The notes under the pieces were generated by a model. That model searched no databases. It saw only the letters and a list, made by a program, of their open reading frames with translations, and had not been told where the DNA came from. The translations under genes and the position numbers were made by a program. Below are positions 18,095 to 27,723 of a DNA stretch of 64,000 bases, piece by piece. This stretch comes from Owenweeksia hongkongensis DSM 17368 (GTDB lineage Bacteria > Bacteroidota > Bacteroidia > Flavobacteriales > Schleiferiaceae). The stretch lies in the NCBI RefSeq assembly GCF_000236705.1, contig NC_016599.1, positions 2,108,001 through 2,172,000 of the forward strand. Reading direction: 5' to 3'. Position 1 is the stretch's first letter; each line of letters opens with the position of its first letter.

Positions 18095-18520
18095 ATGAAA
18101 GACAATGGCTACGTAAAGCGTACACAAAAAGATTACAGCTTAAACTTCAAGCTGCAAGTTGTCCAAGAAATAGAACGGGGCGAGTTAAGTCAGCATGGAG
18201 CAGTCCGAAAATATGGCATTCAGGCTCGCAGTACTGTGCTGAGTTGGTTAAGAAAGTATGGTAACTTTGATTGGGAAAATCAAACTCCAATACAAATGCC
18301 CAAAACTCCAGAACAAAAACTGATGGAACTAGAGCAAAAAGTTCGGCTATTAGAAAAGCAGAAAAAGCAGCTGGAACATCAAATAGAACGAGCCGACAAA
18401 AAGGCGATCATCTTTGATATGATGATAGATATAGCCGAGAAAGAGTACAATATTCCAATCAGAAAAAACTCCTTACCCGAACAGTCAACCAATACAAAGA
18501 ACACTACCAAGAAAGCCTAA
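18095..18520 (+). CDS. IS3-family transposase OrfA (helix-turn-helix subunit)
   Basis: The 141-residue OrfA begins with an HTH DNA-binding region (YSLNFKLQVVQEIERGELSQHGAVRKYGIQARSTVLSWLRKYG) that recognises the IS ends. A leucine-zipper-like coiled coil follows (KLMELEQKVRLLEKQKKQLEHQIERAD). Alone it usually acts as a regulator. Its 3' part overlaps the -1 frame that leads into orfB; a heptamer A AAA AAC at 18463-18469 would let ribosomes slip and make the OrfAB transposase. Confidence 0.93.
   Translation: MKDNGYVKRTQKDYSLNFKLQVVQEIERGELSQHGAVRKYGIQARSTVLSWLRKYGNFDWENQTPIQMPKTPEQKLMELEQKVRLLEKQKKQLEHQIERADKKAIIFDMMIDIAEKEYNIPIRKNSLPEQSTNTKNTTKKA
18463..18469 (+). other. Programmed -1 frameshift site joining orfA to orfB
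   Basis: The heptamer AAAAAAC is in phase as A AAA AAC in the orfA frame (AGA AAA AAC), the classic slippery sequence of IS3 elements. Slipping by -1 enters an open frame that continues without a stop into orfB and ends at 19386, giving a fusion of about 430 residues. No clear stimulatory stem-loop was worked out. Confidence 0.75.
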
Positions 18521-18534
18521 CGGCTACCTGTAGA

Positions 18535-19386
18535 TTGTTCGGGTATAGCCGTCAAGTTTATTATCGCGCCATTAAAGCCGAAGAAGCCAAAAAGCAACGT
18601 GCGCAAAAAGTAGTATCACTCGTGCAGGAAAAGCGCATGTCCATGCCTCGGCTAGGCACACGTAAACTTTACCACTTGCTACAGCCAGAGCTGCAAGCAC
18701 TGGGCGTGGGTCGCGATAAATTGTTCCACATTCTAAAAGCAAATCACATGTTAATACAACCCAAGAAATCATACCATATTACCACCAACTCACACCATAG
18801 GTTCCGCAAACACAAAAACGTGATTGCAGACTTACCCATTACCCGGCCAGAGCAGCTTTGGGTGGCCGATATAACTTATGTGGGTACCCGAGAAAACCCC
18901 ATGTACCTGGCTCTAGTTACCGATGCCTACTCAAAAAAGATAGTAGGCTACAATGTATCAAACAGTTTGAGTGTGGATGGTGCGCTATCTGCCTTAAAGC
19001 AAGCTATCAAAAATCGAAAATACCCTAGCCAACCTCTGATCCATCACTCAGACAGAGGCCTACAATATTGTAGCACCGATTACCAAAAACAACTGGCTAA
19101 AGCCAAAATAACCTGTAGCATGACAGAGTCTTATGACCCATATGCCAACGCCATAGCGGAACGTATAAACGGTATTTTAAAGCAAGAATTTATTGAAGTA
19201 GTAAAGGCCGATAAACTAGACATCATGAAGCCTTTGGTGGAAGACAGTGTAAGCATTTATAATAAACAAAGGCCACACCTCTCCTGCCAAATGAACACTC
19301 CAGAACAAATGCATAAACAAGATCAGGTCAAAATAAAATCCTATAAAAAACAAAACCTTGGTGAAGCTAGCTTCACCAAGGTTTAA
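18535..19386 (+). CDS. IS3-family transposase OrfB (DDE catalytic domain)
   Basis: OrfB holds the integrase-core catalytic domain. Starting from the TTG at 18535 (283 residues) the triad is Asp112 (WVADITYVGT), Asp173 (HHSDRGLQYCS) and Glu209 (NAIAERINGILKQE), with 35 residues between the last two, the DD35E pattern. The open frame actually extends upstream to the slippery site in orfA, so the active protein is most likely the OrfAB fusion rather than a product from this TTG. The last ten codons coincide with a perfect 32-base palindrome. Confidence 0.92.
   Translation: MFGYSRQVYYRAIKAEEAKKQRAQKVVSLVQEKRMSMPRLGTRKLYHLLQPELQALGVGRDKLFHILKANHMLIQPKKSYHITTNSHHRFRKHKNVIADLPITRPEQLWVADITYVGTRENPMYLALVTDAYSKKIVGYNVSNSLSVDGALSALKQAIKNRKYPSQPLIHHSDRGLQYCSTDYQKQLAKAKITCSMTESYDPYANAIAERINGILKQEFIEVVKADKLDIMKPLVEDSVSIYNKQRPHLSCQMNTPEQMHKQDQVKIKSYKKQNLGEASFTKV
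19353..19384. repeat. Perfect 32-base palindrome over the 3' end of orfB
   Basis: AAACCTTGGTGAAGCT is followed directly by its exact complement AGCTTCACCAAGGTTT, allowing a 14-pair stem with a CTAG loop. It overlaps the final orfB codons and the first base of the stop codon. It may act as the element's transcription terminator or as a barrier to readthrough from outside; only TTTAATT follows, so the U-tract is weak. Confidence 0.85.
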
Positions 19387-19450
19387 TTACTATGTTTAAT
19401 CTATATAAAAACCTGTATCGGTTATTTAGGACGGGACAAGTTACTCTAAA

Positions 19451-22400
19451 TTATTTCTTAAGAATTCTCTGAACATCTCTATACTCACCTGCTTCTACCT
19501 TCAACAGATAAACTCCAGTTGCATAATCAGATAAATCCAACTCCATAATAGAAACTTCACCAAGAGCAATATCCCTTGTATAAAGTACTTTCCCATTCAT
19601 ATCCGTCAGTATAAGCTCACCCTGTGCGTGCATTTCTATTGCAGGCATTGCCACCATCACACTTGATGCTGTTGGGTTTGGATAAATCTGAACTGGGAAG
19701 TGGTCGTCTTCAGCAACAGGCTGTGATTGACGAGATGTATTCTCTCCACTCTTGGCCAAAACAGTAGAACCTCCTTTTGTCACATCCATGCGGAATGAGA
19801 ATCCTCCTTTGTCAGCAGGCTTTCTGTTTCGCAGTGCTATGGTAAGAACATTTGTTCCTGTGATCAGAACACCATCTAAATCTTCAGCGGAAACTCCATC
19901 AAACATATCTCCGCCCATGTGACCATTTATAGAAGCTCCTCCAGGAGTGAACAAAACATCATGATAAGCACCTGTAAAATGTGTAGTTCCAACAATGTCA
20001 TCCTCTATTGCCATTAGATAACCATTAATGTAGAGTTCAACATTATCATCAAAGTACATTCTAAAACGAGCATCTACATCCACATGATCTGTCAATATAA
20101 ATTCCTTACGGTAGAATGTGGTATAACTAGGTGCTTTGATAACATACGAACCCGGAACACTCAAAATAGAGAACCATGGATAAGGCTGACCAATTTCCAC
20201 AGGTAGTGTAAATGTAGAATCATGAGGTAGTGATGGCACACCTTCCCAAGGATACCCTCCTGCAGGTCCTATTTCAGTACTCTTCATCCAGCTACTGTCA
20301 GAAACACAGCTATCAACAGGAGTTCCAGCAACTGGAGGAATTGAGGGACAATCGGCCCAAACATCTAACATCATCGAGAACCCTCCTTTATTAGAAGCAC
20401 CTCTTAGGTTCCTTAAGGCAACTATAACTTCATTCACACCTACTACAAAGATGGTGTCCAAAGACACTCCAACGGCATAATCAAACATTTGATTTCCTGC
20501 ATAACCATTTGTAACACCACCCGAATGATATCTCACATCATGTGGAACACCAGACCAATTAGATGCCTCAACATTTTCTTCACGAACTAGGAGGTGTCCA
20601 TTAACATATACCTCTGCACCATCATCCATATACATTCTAATTCTTGCATTAAGATCAACTGTACTAGTTAGAGTAATATTCTTCCTATAAAAGCTTACAT
20701 TATTGTCTGCTTTGATAGCTTCTGTACTATCTAAAACTGGTATTCCTCCCCAGGGGTATGGTTGACCAACCATTGCCATTAGGGTATATGTGCTATCATG
20801 TGGAAGGCTTGTAGCTCCAAACCAATCACCACCCCAATCACTTGGTCCCTTTTCTGTACTCAACTCCCAAGTACTATCGGATGGACAATGTATTTCTACA
20901 GCAACACACCCAGTATCTGGAGGGATAATGCTATCAGATTTAACTGTAATCACATACGCCTGTAAAGCAGTTCCATTGTCGTGGTGAAAAACATCATCCG
21001 CTTCAAGTAAAATTGCATGTAAGCCCAAATCTGCCGCGGTTGGAGTTCCACATAGCGAACCTCGACCATTTCCACTATCAATAAAAGTCATCCATCCAGG
21101 TAGCCCAAAACCAAATAAGACTAAACTATCACCATAGGCGGTATCCTTATCAGATACTTCTATCGCATAACAATAGGTACTATCCACATATAAACATGTG
21201 TCTGGCATTGATAAAAACTTAGGTGTGGTATTTACCAAGATTGGTACTTCATGTTCTGTTACCTCCCCTAAACCATCTTTCGCGGTAAAGAAAACGTGTT
21301 TCATCCCCCAATCTGCCGAATCCACAACCCAATGGAAATGCCCAGTTGTAGGATTGGCCCATGGTGTAGGTAATGGCATAAAAGAAGCTCCAGGATAAAG
21401 CGGAATCTTAGCTCCTCCCATTGACTTTCCTTCTACCTTAAATACTTGAACTGAATCTGCAGGATCTGGATCATAGGCCTCAACATCAAAATCTATTGTA
21501 TCGCCACAAGATACCGTAATATGTGTCCCTTTTGGTGGAGTTGGGGGTACGGCAAAAATTGGTTTAAGACTCACAACAATACAAACCGATGTACTTGTCG
21601 ATACACCAGAGGTATCTTCCGCTGTGAAGCTAATTACAGTCGTTCCAATATCTGCTGTACTTGGATACCAAGTAAACACAACACTATCTGGATTTCCACC
21701 TGGAGTTGGCAATGCAGGTGCAAGGACTGCCCCTGCTGGCAAACCCACGGCACTAATAAAAACAGAATCACCCGCATCAGGATCAAAAGCCTTAACGGTA
21801 AACTTAACTGTATCACCCGGTTTTACTTCAAAACAAGAGGCTGGAGATGGCGTGATCGCATAGTCGAAAATAGGTGCTGCCGAAGAATCGACAATCTCAA
21901 TTAGAAAATCAGCCATTGTACTTGCACCGGCTGTATCCGTTATATACACAAATGCATTATACAAATCCCCTGTGGCTTTACCTACCGTGCTGAAACTCGC
22001 CATCCCACCAGATGTAATGGAAAACCCAACCGGATTTGACACAAAGGCCACTCCTGAAGCTTCGGCAGTTGTTCCCAACCTATAAGAAACAGGGTCCACA
22101 TTTGGATCAGTAGCGGCTACCATAAAGGAATTTACCGCCACTCCCTTAGGTAATTTAACTATTGGTATTTGTGTACTTACCGGTGAATCATTGCCTTTTT
22201 TGCAAGGCGTAACAATAGACTCACTTCGAAAATCGTCATCAGAATTATTTATCAATGAGCTTATCCTGCAACACCCCCCATAAGCTAGCATATAGTGAGC
22301 AGTATCTGAAGGAAGGGTTAATGTATCCTTCCATTCTCCAAAAAACCAATCATCGACAGGGTTAATGGAAGTTACTTTTAAATCAATTGAAAGAAAACCT

Positions 22401-22702
22401 ACTCCACCTGGACCTCCATACATTGGTGTTGTAGTAAGTGATGTTGTAAGAACAGTACCGCCAAGAACGGGCGTTGTCCCCCAAGGGAAACTGGTTCTCC
22501 AGGCCTGCTTAACAGTAACCTCAATATCACATGTACCAGGAGCAGCTCCCGGCACTCTTTTCCAGCTAATAGTACCATAGCGGTAATGAGTAGCTGATGC
22601 GCTCCCCGCGAACAGGAAAAAGATCATTAAAATTAGGGATGCTGTTCTCCACAGCTTCCATCGAGGGGCCAGACCGACCCCACTTGGGTAATGTGTTTTC
22701 AT
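19451..22702 (-). CDS. Large T9SS-secreted multidomain protein with tandem lectin-like modules
   Basis: This 1083-residue protein has a signal peptide ending SASA (about residue 37). An N-terminal beta-rich region starts HYRYGTISWKRV, and several Ig/cadherin-like repeats follow to about 590 (PGDTVKFTVKAFDPDAGDS, DTIDFDVEAYDPDPADS). Two copies of a roughly 190-residue module (about 594-786 and 794-974) share SLPHDST, GQPYPW, RMYxDDxxExYxNGxL and KGGFS. They look like galactose-binding-type jelly rolls. The C-terminus has VQIYPNPTASSVMV and ends VQRILKK, a T9SS type A sorting signal. It is probably a surface adhesin or polymer-binding protein. The IS3 element lies 12 bases past its stop. Confidence 0.85.
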   Translation of the reverse strand: MKTHYPSGVGLAPRWKLWRTASLILMIFFLFAGSASATHYRYGTISWKRVPGAAPGTCDIEVTVKQAWRTSFPWGTTPVLGGTVLTTSLTTTPMYGGPGGVGFLSIDLKVTSINPVDDWFFGEWKDTLTLPSDTAHYMLAYGGCCRISSLINNSDDDFRSESIVTPCKKGNDSPVSTQIPIVKLPKGVAVNSFMVAATDPNVDPVSYRLGTTAEASGVAFVSNPVGFSITSGGMASFSTVGKATGDLYNAFVYITDTAGASTMADFLIEIVDSSAAPIFDYAITPSPASCFEVKPGDTVKFTVKAFDPDAGDSVFISAVGLPAGAVLAPALPTPGGNPDSVVFTWYPSTADIGTTVISFTAEDTSGVSTSTSVCIVVSLKPIFAVPPTPPKGTHITVSCGDTIDFDVEAYDPDPADSVQVFKVEGKSMGGAKIPLYPGASFMPLPTPWANPTTGHFHWVVDSADWGMKHVFFTAKDGLGEVTEHEVPILVNTTPKFLSMPDTCLYVDSTYCYAIEVSDKDTAYGDSLVLFGFGLPGWMTFIDSGNGRGSLCGTPTAADLGLHAILLEADDVFHHDNGTALQAYVITVKSDSIIPPDTGCVAVEIHCPSDSTWELSTEKGPSDWGGDWFGATSLPHDSTYTLMAMVGQPYPWGGIPVLDSTEAIKADNNVSFYRKNITLTSTVDLNARIRMYMDDGAEVYVNGHLLVREENVEASNWSGVPHDVRYHSGGVTNGYAGNQMFDYAVGVSLDTIFVVGVNEVIVALRNLRGASNKGGFSMMLDVWADCPSIPPVAGTPVDSCVSDSSWMKSTEIGPAGGYPWEGVPSLPHDSTFTLPVEIGQPYPWFSILSVPGSYVIKAPSYTTFYRKEFILTDHVDVDARFRMYFDDNVELYINGYLMAIEDDIVGTTHFTGAYHDVLFTPGGASINGHMGGDMFDGVSAEDLDGVLITGTNVLTIALRNRKPADKGGFSFRMDVTKGGSTVLAKSGENTSRQSQPVAEDDHFPVQIYPNPTASSVMVAMPAIEMHAQGELILTDMNGKVLYTRDIALGEVSIMELDLSDYATGVYLLKVEAGEYRDVQRILKK

Positions 22703-22847
22703 AAGTTAAGGTTTAAAATTAGGACTTTGAATTTAGCGAAAATTAGGGTTATTCACTAATTAAATAAGCTCTTATTCAGCACTATAACCACATCAACTAT
22801 TAAAATACAACTACCACTTATTAGTTAGCATTTGACCCCAAATGAAA

Positions 22848-22871
22848 AAAGCCCCCATAAATGGAGGCTTT
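22848..22871 (-). terminator. Terminator of the rimP-nusA-infB operon
   Basis: On the minus strand AAAGCCTCCAT pairs with ATGGGGGCTTT (one mismatch), a hairpin with a two-base centre followed by TTTTTTCATT. It lies 25 bases after the infB stop. Confidence 0.8.
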
Positions 22872-22895
22872 CTAAAAACTAATTATATAAAAAGA

Positions 22896-25800
22896 TTACA
22901 ATGTCTTCTTCACTTCTACTTCTTCAAATCCTTCGATGTTGTCGCCAACTTTGATATCGTTGAAGTTTTGAACGTTTAGACCACATTCATAACCTTTACT
23001 TACTTCTTTAACATCATCCTTGTAACGCTTAAGCGAACCAAGAACTCCTGTATAAACAACCACACCATCTCTAATTACACGAACCTTGGTATTCCTCGTC
23101 ACAGTACCATCTAGTACGTAACATCCGGCAATAGTTCCAACTTTAGAAATCTTGAAGGTTTCACGGATTTCGATGTTACAAACCACCTTCTCCTTAACTT
23201 CTGGAGAAAGCATTCCTTCCATTGCATCTCGGATTTCATTAATCGCATCATAGATGATAGAGTACAAACGAACATCCACTTGCTCCTTCTCAGCCAACTT
23301 ACGTGCACTTGCAGAAGGACGTACCTGGAATCCAACAATAATTGCATCAGAAGCTGTGGCCAGTAGAATATCAGATTCTGAAATCTGACCAACGGCTTTA
23401 TGTATAATGTTTACCTGAATTTCATCAGTACTCAATTTCTGTAAAGAGTCCGACAATGCTTCAATAGAACCATCAACATCACCTTTCACAATCACATTCA
23501 GTTCCTGGAAGTCACCGATAGCCAAACGTCTACCAATTTCCTCAAGGGTAAGGTTTTTCTGAGATCTAGCACTTTGTTCACGCTGCAACTGTGTACGCTT
23601 GCTGGCAATAGACTTTGCTTCACGCTCATCATCCATTACCACGAACTTGTCACCTGCTTGGGGTGCACCATCAAGACCTAAAACACTCACAGGTCTGGCA
23701 GGACCAGCTTCTTCCACACGGTGTCCGCGCTCATCGAGCATAGCTTTTACCTTACCACTGTATTGACCAGCGAGAATATAATCTCCAATTTTAAGTGTCC
23801 CGTTTTGAACTAAGATTGTAGATAAGTAACCTCTTCCTTTATCAAGAGAAGCCTCTACAACACTACCTGCCGCATTACGATCCGGGTTAGCCTTAAGATC
23901 TAACAACTCCGACTCAAGCAATACTTTTTCAAGAAGCTCATTTACTCCTTGTCCGCTTTTTGCAGAAATATCCTGAGACTGTATTTTACCTCCCCAATCT
24001 TCAACCAAAAGATTCATTTGGGCAAGTGTTTCTTTTACTTTTTCGGGGTTTGCACCTGGGCGATCAATCTTGTTGATTGCAAATACAATAGGAACACCAG
24101 CCGCCTGAGCATGGCTAATAGCTTCCTTAGTTTGAGGCATCACATCATCATCAGCGGCAATCACAATAATTGCAATATCAGTAACCTGAGCACCACGAGC
24201 ACGCATCGCGGTAAACGCTTCGTGACCCGGAGTATCCAGGAACGTCATCATTCCTCCTTGCTCCAGCTCTACAGAATATGCACCGATATGTTGGGTAATA
24301 CCACCGGACTCACCAGCAATAACATTTGCCTTACGAACGTAATCAAGTAAAGATGTTTTACCATGATCAACGTGTCCCATTACTGTAACAATTGGCGCAC
24401 GAGGAGAAAGATCTTCTTCCTGATCAACTTCTTCTTCAATAGCCTCAGTCACATCAGCACTTACAAACTCAACTCCGTAACCAAACTCCTCAGCTACAAT
24501 TTGTAGAGTTTCCCCGTCCAAACGTTGATTCATCGTTACCATCATACCTAGAGACATACATGCTGAGATAATTTCGTTTACCGAAACATCCATCATGTTT
24601 GCAAGCTCACTTACAGTAACAAATTCCGTTACCTGAATTGTCTTGCTATCCTCTTCGCGTTGCAGTTCATCAAGAGCATCTTGCTCTTTTCTTTCCTGAC
24701 GCTTTTCACGTCTCATCTTAGCCGACTTAGATTTCTTACCACCACCGGTAAGTTTCTCTAAGGTCTCCTTAATTTGCTTTTGTACTTCTTCTTCCGTCAG
24801 CTCGCGCTTAGGTTCGTTTCTACGACCTCCACCTGGGCCGCGGTTTCCTCCTTTCTTAAACTGACCTGGTCTATTTTGACCACCAGCTCCAGGACCACCT
24901 GCTCCAGAACCCGGATTAGTACGAATACGTTTACGTTTAGGCTTAGCCTTATTATCACCTTTCTTATCAGTGCTACTTGCTACCTTTTTCTTTGGTTTTG
25001 CAAATTTTGAAAGATCAACTTTCTCACCAGTAAACTTGGGACCACTAAGCTTAGTATATTGTGTTTTATGAGCGTCTACAGTTCTCTCGTTACCCTCATC
25101 ATCGGTAACTTTTCCTGCAGGAGTTGAGGCATCAGCTTTTGCCTCCTCAGAAACTTTAGTTTCCTCAGCGGCTTTAGGCTTTTCTTCTTCAGTTTTAGCT
25201 TTAGGCTCTTCTTTTACCTCTGCCTTTTCAGTTCTAGCTTCCTCTACTTTGGGTTTATCCTCGGTTTTAGGTGCCTCCACTTTTTCTTCTGCTGCTTTTT
25301 CTTCGACAGCCTTAGGCGCTTCTTTCTTTTCAGGTTTTGGCTCTTCTACCTTTTCTTCGGCAGCTTTTACCTCTTCCTTCTTTTCATCCGCTTTGGCAGG
25401 CTTTGGCGATTCCTGCTTAGGCTCTTCTTTTTGCTCTTTTGGAGCTTCAACCTCTTTGGGAGTTTCAGCCACAGTTTCCTTTTCAGAAACTTCCTTTACC
25501 TCCTCAGCTTTTACCGGCTCTGGCTTAGCTTCGGGCTTTTCAGCTTCAGGTGCAGGCGCTACCTCTTCAGCGGTCTTAGTTGGTTTGTCAAGATCAATCT
25601 TGCCCACCATTTTAGGACCACTCAATGAAGAGCGCGCTTTGATAACCTCACTAGCTGGCTTGGATACTTCATCCTTACCCTCCAATTCAGCCTTAAGCTT
25701 CTCTTTCTCCTCTTTCTTCTGCTGGCTTACCTTCTCAGATTGTTCCTTTTTAGCCATATCCGGAGCGAACTTATCCAATGCCAATTGGATAAACTCACCA

Positions 25801-25925
25801 TCTATCCTTGACGTTGGACGCAGCTTCTCTTCTACTCCATTGCTCTGAAGGAATTCAATAAGGGTTGCCACACCCGTATTACACTCTTTCGCCAGTTGAC
25901 TAAGTCTCAAAGACTTTTCTGCCAT
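22896..25925 (-). CDS. infB: Translation initiation factor IF-2
   Basis: IF-2 is the GTPase that places initiator tRNA on the ribosome. The 1009-residue protein starts with an IF2_N motif ([29 protein letters not shown]), then a long charged linker (about 60-390) rich in Lys, Glu, Ala and Pro, and a second N-domain ([22 protein letters not shown]). The GTPase core has [16 protein letters not shown] and NKID. Domains II-IV follow with [22 protein letters not shown] and end [11 protein letters not shown]. The long linker is common in Bacteroidota. It follows nusA by 15 bases in the conserved rimP-nusA-infB order. Confidence 0.98.
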   Translation of the reverse strand: MAEKSLRLSQLAKECNTGVATLIEFLQSNGVEEKLRPTSRIDGEFIQLALDKFAPDMAKKEQSEKVSQQKKEEKEKLKAELEGKDEVSKPASEVIKARSSLSGPKMVGKIDLDKPTKTAEEVAPAPEAEKPEAKPEPVKAEEVKEVSEKETVAETPKEVEAPKEQKEEPKQESPKPAKADEKKEEVKAAEEKVEEPKPEKKEAPKAVEEKAAEEKVEAPKTEDKPKVEEARTEKAEVKEEPKAKTEEEKPKAAEETKVSEEAKADASTPAGKVTDDEGNERTVDAHKTQYTKLSGPKFTGEKVDLSKFAKPKKKVASSTDKKGDNKAKPKRKRIRTNPGSGAGGPGAGGQNRPGQFKKGGNRGPGGGRRNEPKRELTEEEVQKQIKETLEKLTGGGKKSKSAKMRREKRQERKEQDALDELQREEDSKTIQVTEFVTVSELANMMDVSVNEIISACMSLGMMVTMNQRLDGETLQIVAEEFGYGVEFVSADVTEAIEEEVDQEEDLSPRAPIVTVMGHVDHGKTSLLDYVRKANVIAGESGGITQHIGAYSVELEQGGMMTFLDTPGHEAFTAMRARGAQVTDIAIIVIAADDDVMPQTKEAISHAQAAGVPIVFAINKIDRPGANPEKVKETLAQMNLLVEDWGGKIQSQDISAKSGQGVNELLEKVLLESELLDLKANPDRNAAGSVVEASLDKGRGYLSTILVQNGTLKIGDYILAGQYSGKVKAMLDERGHRVEEAGPARPVSVLGLDGAPQAGDKFVVMDDEREAKSIASKRTQLQREQSARSQKNLTLEEIGRRLAIGDFQELNVIVKGDVDGSIEALSDSLQKLSTDEIQVNIIHKAVGQISESDILLATASDAIIVGFQVRPSASARKLAEKEQVDVRLYSIIYDAINEIRDAMEGMLSPEVKEKVVCNIEIRETFKISKVGTIAGCYVLDGTVTRNTKVRVIRDGVVVYTGVLGSLKRYKDDVKEVSKGYECGLNVQNFNDIKVGDNIEGFEEVEVKKTL

Positions 25926-25940
25926 GTATTCTAATCTAAT

Positions 25941-27176
25941 TTATTCTTCAAATTCTGACCTCAATATGCTACGTACTTCCTCTATAGTTTCCTGCTCAAG
26001 GTCAGTGCGGGATACTAATTCCTCTACGGTTAGGTCTAATACGCTCTTAGCTGTATCACAGCCCTTTGCTTTCAATTCTTCAATGATCCAAGCTTCTATT
26101 TCATCAGAAAACTCAGTCAACTCTACATCTTCGTCTTCATCAACATCGCGGTACACATCAATTTCATAACCAGTAAGTCTACCAGCTAATTTGATATTCA
26201 AACCACGCTTTCCTATTGCCAAAGAAACCTGATCCGGCTTTAAGAAAACCTCTACTTTACCATTCTCCTCATCAATATTGAGGGTAGTGATTTTTGCAGG
26301 GCTCAAAGCACGTTGTATATATAAGGATGTGTTACTAGTGTAATTAATCACATCAATATTTTCATTTCCAAGTTCACGAACGATTCCATGAATTCGGCTT
26401 CCTTTCATACCAACACAAGCTCCTACCGGATCAATACGATCATCATAAGACTCAACGGCTACTTTAGCTTTATCACCTGGTTCTCTCACCACGTTTTTCA
26501 CTATAATAAGCCCGTCAAATACTTCAGGGATTTCTTGTTCAAAGAGTTTTTCCAGGAACTTTTCGCTTGTACGCGAAAGGATAACCACTGGCTTATTTCC
26601 TCTCAGATCAACAGTTTTTACCACAGCGCGCACAGTATCACCTTTACGGTAAAAGTCACTTGGGATTTGCTGATCCTTTGGAAGTACTAGTTCGTTTTGG
26701 TCATCATCATAAATAATAACTGCACGAGGACGCACATGATGTACTTCTCCGGTCATTATCTCTCCTTCAAGATCCTTGTACTTCTTGTATATAATACTAT
26801 TGTCATGCTCCTGCACCTTCTGTACAAGATTTTGACGGAAAGCCAAAATAAATCTTCTTCCCTGATCAATAAGCTTCAATTCCTCAGACACTTCTTCACC
26901 CACTTCATAGTCGGGTTCAATTTTCAATGCCTCTGTAAGCTCGATTTCAAGGTTGTCATCTTCCACAAAACCATCAGCTACGATGGTTCTATTTCTCCAA
27001 ATTTCAAGGTCACCTTTATCGGGATTTACAATAATGTCAAAATTCTCGTCATCACCGTATTTCTTCTTCAATTGATTACGCAAAGCGTCTTCAATAATCG
27101 CCATCAGGGTTACCCTGTCTATATTTTTCTCTTCCTTAAAATCAGAAAAACTCTCTATTATAGCCTGATTTTCCAT
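25941..27176 (-). CDS. nusA: Transcription elongation/termination factor NusA
   Basis: NusA binds RNA polymerase and controls pausing, termination and antitermination. The 411 residues show the N-terminal polymerase-binding domain, an S1 domain (around GEIMTGEVHHVRPRAVIIY), and two KH domains with VGACVGMKGSRIHGIVREL and LAIGKRGLNIKLAGRLTGYEID. A short helical tail with DLTVEELVSRTDLEQETIEEV follows. The tail is shorter than the two acidic repeats of the Escherichia coli protein, as usual outside Proteobacteria. It sits 11 bases after rimP. Confidence 0.97.
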   Translation of the reverse strand: MENQAIIESFSDFKEEKNIDRVTLMAIIEDALRNQLKKKYGDDENFDIIVNPDKGDLEIWRNRTIVADGFVEDDNLEIELTEALKIEPDYEVGEEVSEELKLIDQGRRFILAFRQNLVQKVQEHDNSIIYKKYKDLEGEIMTGEVHHVRPRAVIIYDDDQNELVLPKDQQIPSDFYRKGDTVRAVVKTVDLRGNKPVVILSRTSEKFLEKLFEQEIPEVFDGLIIVKNVVREPGDKAKVAVESYDDRIDPVGACVGMKGSRIHGIVRELGNENIDVINYTSNTSLYIQRALSPAKITTLNIDEENGKVEVFLKPDQVSLAIGKRGLNIKLAGRLTGYEIDVYRDVDEDEDVELTEFSDEIEAWIIEELKAKGCDTAKSVLDLTVEELVSRTDLEQETIEEVRSILRSEFEE

Positions 27177-27187
27177 TTTACTGTTGA

Positions 27188-27652
27188 TTAAAATCTAATT
27201 TCTAATCGTGTTTCTTTAATTCTCTCTAACTCAATTTTCTCTTCACGAACTACGGTTCGTTTCCCTTTACCCACCTCCTTTGGCACACGCTCTTTCCAAG
27301 TCAACGTGAGTGAATCACCATCGTAAGCAGCTAAATCTCCTTCATGCACTGTCCCGTCTTGAAGTGTTACTTTTACCAATCGCCCCACATTCATTGCATA
27401 TTGTTCTTCTACAACAAATGGATGACCAATACCTGGCGAAGACACTTCTAAGGCAAAATCAGCCTCTTCTCTATCCAAATTATGCTCAATACCTCGGCTA
27501 ATAGCTGTCAACTTTTCAAGTGTAATACCTTCAGGGTGATCAGCTAAAACCTTTATTCTGCTGTCAGAACCAATAGAAAACTCCACCAAAAAAGCGCCTT
27601 GCTCTTTGATAGCCGCATCTGTCAATTCCTTTACTTTTTCCGTATCAATCAT
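27188..27652 (-). CDS. rimP: Ribosome maturation factor RimP
   Basis: RimP assists maturation of the 30S subunit. The 154-residue protein has the family's N-terminal domain (FLVEFSIGSDSRIKVLADHPEGITLEKLTAISRGIEHNLD) with ALEVSSPGIGHPF, then an SH3-like C-terminal domain (GRLVKVTLQDGTVHEGDLAAYDGDSLTLTW). It leads the rimP-nusA-infB operon. A promoter-like TATATTTG and a terminator-like hairpin both stand between it and the upstream sirtuin gene. Confidence 0.95.
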   Translation of the reverse strand: MIDTEKVKELTDAAIKEQGAFLVEFSIGSDSRIKVLADHPEGITLEKLTAISRGIEHNLDREEADFALEVSSPGIGHPFVVEEQYAMNVGRLVKVTLQDGTVHEGDLAAYDGDSLTLTWKERVPKEVGKGKRTVVREEKIELERIKETRLEIRF

Positions 27653-27666
27653 GTAGTGCTAATAAA

Positions 27667-27689
27667 AGAGGGGACTTTCGGTCCCCTCT
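27667..27689 (-). terminator. Terminator-like hairpin just before rimP (sirtuin-gene terminator or leader attenuator)
   Basis: AGAGGGGAC and GTCCCCTCT form a nine-pair stem around CGAAA on the minus strand, followed by TTTTATT. It begins about 35 bases after the sirtuin stop and ends 14 bases before the rimP ATG. Because it lies after the promoter-like TATATTTG, it could also act in the rimP leader. Confidence 0.75.
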
Positions 27690-27710
27690 CTTTGAGGGCG
27701 CAAATATAAA

Positions 27711-27718
27711 CATTATTA
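27711..27718 (-). promoter_or_regulatory. Candidate -7 element (TATATTTG) before rimP
   Basis: The minus strand reads TATATTTGCGCCCT, fitting TAnnTTTG and continuing like the act-operon site. It is 59 bases before the rimP ATG and just past the sirtuin stop. No TTG -33 box is seen. If used, the transcript would begin with the hairpin at 27667-27689. Confidence 0.45.
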
Positions 27719-27723
27719 TTAAG

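Larger units (their letters stand above)
18055..19438 (+). mobile_element. Complete IS3-family insertion sequence (IS150-like arrangement)
   Basis: The 1384-base element is bounded by imperfect inverted repeats: left TGTCACGTCCTGAAATAGCG, right (read inward) TGTCCCGTCCTAAATAACCG, 15 of 20 identical. The three bases on each outer side are AGT, a 3-bp target duplication as usual for the IS150 branch of IS3. Inside are orfA and orfB in the -1 relation, a slippery A AAA AAC site, and an intact DDE triad. Both ends and both frames are intact, so it looks recent and potentially active. It landed between the SPOR-gene terminator and the 3' end of a T9SS-protein gene without breaking either coding region. 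Confidence 0.92.

Noticed and set aside
25249-25848. A 199-residue plus-strand reading frame rich in Ser, Phe and Ala
   Set aside because: It is antisense to the repetitive Lys/Glu linker of infB; the low-complexity composition is a mirror of that coding bias.
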